31,764 bases of DNA from JAHJBR01 sp040757035 (GTDB lineage: Archaea > Micrarchaeota > Micrarchaeia > Anstonellales > Bilamarchaeaceae), in assembly GCA_040757035.1 (NCBI GenBank), contig JBFLYM010000009.1, positions 1-31,764 on the forward strand, in the 5' to 3' direction. Positions within the stretch are counted from its first letter, which is position 1, and every line of letters begins with the position of its first letter. The position numbers and the translations under genes were made by a program. Below, piece after piece: positions 30,524 to 31,764 of this stretch. The notes below the pieces were generated by a model. The model had not been told where the DNA came from, made no database searches, and saw only the letters and a list, made by a program, of their open reading frames with translations.

Positions 30524-31552
30524 ATGGTAACGCAGGAAGCGATTAAAGAAATAGAAAAAAGCATAGGTCCATTTATGGTACCAAAAACTCCGAAAGAACA
30601 TTTTATTTATCCAACCGGTTCTGTAATGAACGATTTTTTTCAAGATGTGTCGTCTGCTAGAAACAAATATGTTGATGAAATACACAAACTTCCAGAATAC
30701 GCTAAACTAATAAATCTCAATAAAAAATTAAGTGATATCGATAAAAAGATGGAACGCCTCGAACTTGGCTCTGATCCTTATCAAAATATTGAAAAAATAG
30801 CTAAACTTATGGATGAACGAGCACAAATTGTTAAACCCATATCTGAAACGAATAAAGTATTCTCAGCGAAAAAAGATGAAATTGAAAAAAGGTGGGTTCG
30901 TAAACTGGAAAAAATAGTGAGTAATTATACTAAATTAACCGCACAGATGATGGACCAGTTACCAGAATATAAATATGGGTTTTCTTTCAAAACTGATTTT
31001 AAGCAAACAATGAAAGGAATATGGTCAAATCTTTGCACGTTTTGGTCTCAACTAGAAGAATCAAAAGAAATGCACACAATACTTGCGGAATGGCTCGCAA
31101 ACAACGTAGAAGCTGCAGTTAAGGGCCAACCTTTGACCGATTCAGATACTATTAAAAAAATGGTAATATGTAAGACCGGGCCCCTAGATGTTAAAAACAT
31201 GTACGAAATCGTCAGAGATAGTATTGTTGGTATAACGATTCCACAGAATAAGAGCGAATCTCCAAAATTATTTGTTGCTATTTCACCAAGCGGACCGAAA
31301 TTCGAGGCAAAGGGCATTCACTACGTCGGCCCATATGAAACAACTTCTTCTACGCCATATGAAACATTTTCTTCTACGCTTCAAGGGTACACTATCCCTT
31401 TAATAAACGGAGCAACCACCATTAATGGTATTAATGTCAAAATAGTGGAAGAAATATCTGATCGTATGTTTGTACTTGAGATTAGTAGTGCTTCTGGAAC
31501 GAAAAAAATACCAATGAAAGTAATTGGATATCACTCTGAGTCCAAATTTTAG
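30524..31552 (+). CDS. Coiled-coil-containing protein, unknown function
   Basis: It has 342 residues. An N-terminal part with FIYPTGSVMNDFFQDV leads to long charged helices (about 45-150, LNKKLSDIDKKMERLE ... KKDEIEKRWVRKLEKIV) likely to form a coiled coil. A helical middle holds WSNLCTFWSQLEE, and the C-terminal ~110 residues are beta-rich. There is no membrane segment and no catalytic motif. A 24-bp tandem duplication gives the repeated PYETTSST/PYETFSST. GGTGAT lies a few bases before the ATG, and a TATA-like TTTATATTTG further up. The stop codon overlaps the start of dispersed element copy B. Confidence 0.75.
   Translation: MVTQEAIKEIEKSIGPFMVPKTPKEHFIYPTGSVMNDFFQDVSSARNKYVDEIHKLPEYAKLINLNKKLSDIDKKMERLELGSDPYQNIEKIAKLMDERAQIVKPISETNKVFSAKKDEIEKRWVRKLEKIVSNYTKLTAQMMDQLPEYKYGFSFKTDFKQTMKGIWSNLCTFWSQLEESKEMHTILAEWLANNVEAAVKGQPLTDSDTIKKMVICKTGPLDVKNMYEIVRDSIVGITIPQNKSESPKLFVAISPSGPKFEAKGIHYVGPYETTSSTPYETFSSTLQGYTIPLINGATTINGINVKIVEEISDRMFVLEISSASGTKKIPMKVIGYHSESKF
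31331..31378 (+). repeat. 24-bp tandem duplication inside the coiled-coil gene
   Basis: CCATATGAAACAACTTCTTC + TACG (31331-31354) is followed by a copy with two base changes (31355-31378). It is in frame and adds eight residues. Confidence 0.85.
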
Positions 31553-31628
31553 TAAAAGTTTATAAATTGCACAGATTATCTCGAAAACTCGCACCGAAAA
31601 GCGTAAGAATTTTTCTGTTGAATATTAT
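31552..31628 (+). repeat. Dispersed element copy B
   Basis: This is the plus-strand counterpart of copy A (317-413). It starts GTAAAAGTTTATAAATTG at the stop codon of the coiled-coil gene, then a short spacer, then the 53-bp block ending GTTGAATATTAT. The next gene start is about 120 bp further on. Confidence 0.75.
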
Positions 31629-31712
31629 TCGATTGTTAAACCGTAACTCTGTAAATTCTTGGTAACAGGTTTTTGTATCTTTTCTTATTTTACGACTGTA
31701 AACTGTATAGAA

Positions 31713-31748
31713 AGATTTATTAATATATATTACCAATATTGGTAATAT
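31713..31748 (+). promoter_or_regulatory. Promoter and perfect palindromic operator of the right-edge gene
   Basis: A TATA-like ATTTATTAATATAT is followed by ATTACCAATATTGGTAAT (31729-31746), a perfect palindrome whose symmetry extends to 31727-31748 and so includes the first two bases of the ATG. It has the same architecture as the left-edge gene. Confidence 0.6.
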
Positions 31749-31764
31749 GAAAAAGAATCTATAT
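31747..31764 (+). CDS. Start of a gene cut by the window edge
   Basis: Only six codons (MKKNLY) are visible. They are consistent with the start of a DUF4143-type AAA ATPase, which often begins this way, but too short to assign. The operator-like palindrome at the start, like that of the ATPase at 1586-2956, supports the same class by analogy only. Confidence 0.4.

Overview
The window is an AT-rich piece of an archaeal chromosome. The evidence is a geranylgeranylglyceryl phosphate synthase, an eS26 ribosomal protein, an archaeal ArgRS and XPD helicase, a cupin-type phosphoglucose isomerase, a thiolase with its DUF35 partner, TATA boxes 25-30 nt before many start codons, GGTGAT-type ribosome binding sites, and two tRNA genes with bulge-helix-bulge introns at several positions. 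Many tRNA introns, compact spacing and lineage-only proteins suggest a DPANN archaeon, perhaps Micrarchaeota-like. The lineage is inference; the domain is secure.

Layout. 1-3000: an accessory zone with the start of a transposase-like gene, a protein made of 13-residue repeats, and an AAA ATPase (minus). 3050-11016: a mostly minus-strand core block with ArgRS, a twice-interrupted tRNA-Met, a glutamine synthetase homologue lacking catalytic residues, a 2Fe-2S ferredoxin, a GC-rich structured RNA candidate, DUF35 protein plus thiolase, an ornithine-carbamoyltransferase-like enzyme and CarA. 11155-15053: eS26-DUF1805, an FNR-type reductase (minus), an M28 peptidase, a small helical protein and cupin PGI. 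15108-16905: a winged-helix protein, tRNA-Arg with anticodon-loop and T-loop introns, and a HEAT protein with nearly identical repeats. 16967-19304: sufU-sufS-sufC without sufB/D. 19412-22943: flavin reductase, a KaiC-like protein without a P-loop, and XPD helicase. 23153-27646: accessory genes: a second AAA ATPase, a MITE-like element, an internally duplicated protein and a Cys-rich membrane protein. 27805-30300: a LonB-like ATPase without protease domain, a short ORF and GGGP synthase. 30301-end: an sRNA candidate, a coiled-coil protein and the first codons of another gene.

How it fits together. Core functions are membrane lipid synthesis (thiolase/DUF35, GGGPS), Fe-S cluster assembly (SufCSU) with likely clients (ferredoxin, XPD), nitrogen and carbamoyl metabolism (CarA, carbamoyltransferase, GS homologue) and translation. 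Between them lie accessory genes linked by shared non-coding modules. A conserved element occurs in inverted orientation near both ends of the window. Four genes share a TATA-palindrome-ATG start region. The HEAT and Cys-rich membrane genes share promoter, leader and first codons. A hairpin follows both repeat-protein genes. These modules, the intron-rich tRNAs and the structured RNA near 7.0-7.2 kb are the most unusual content.
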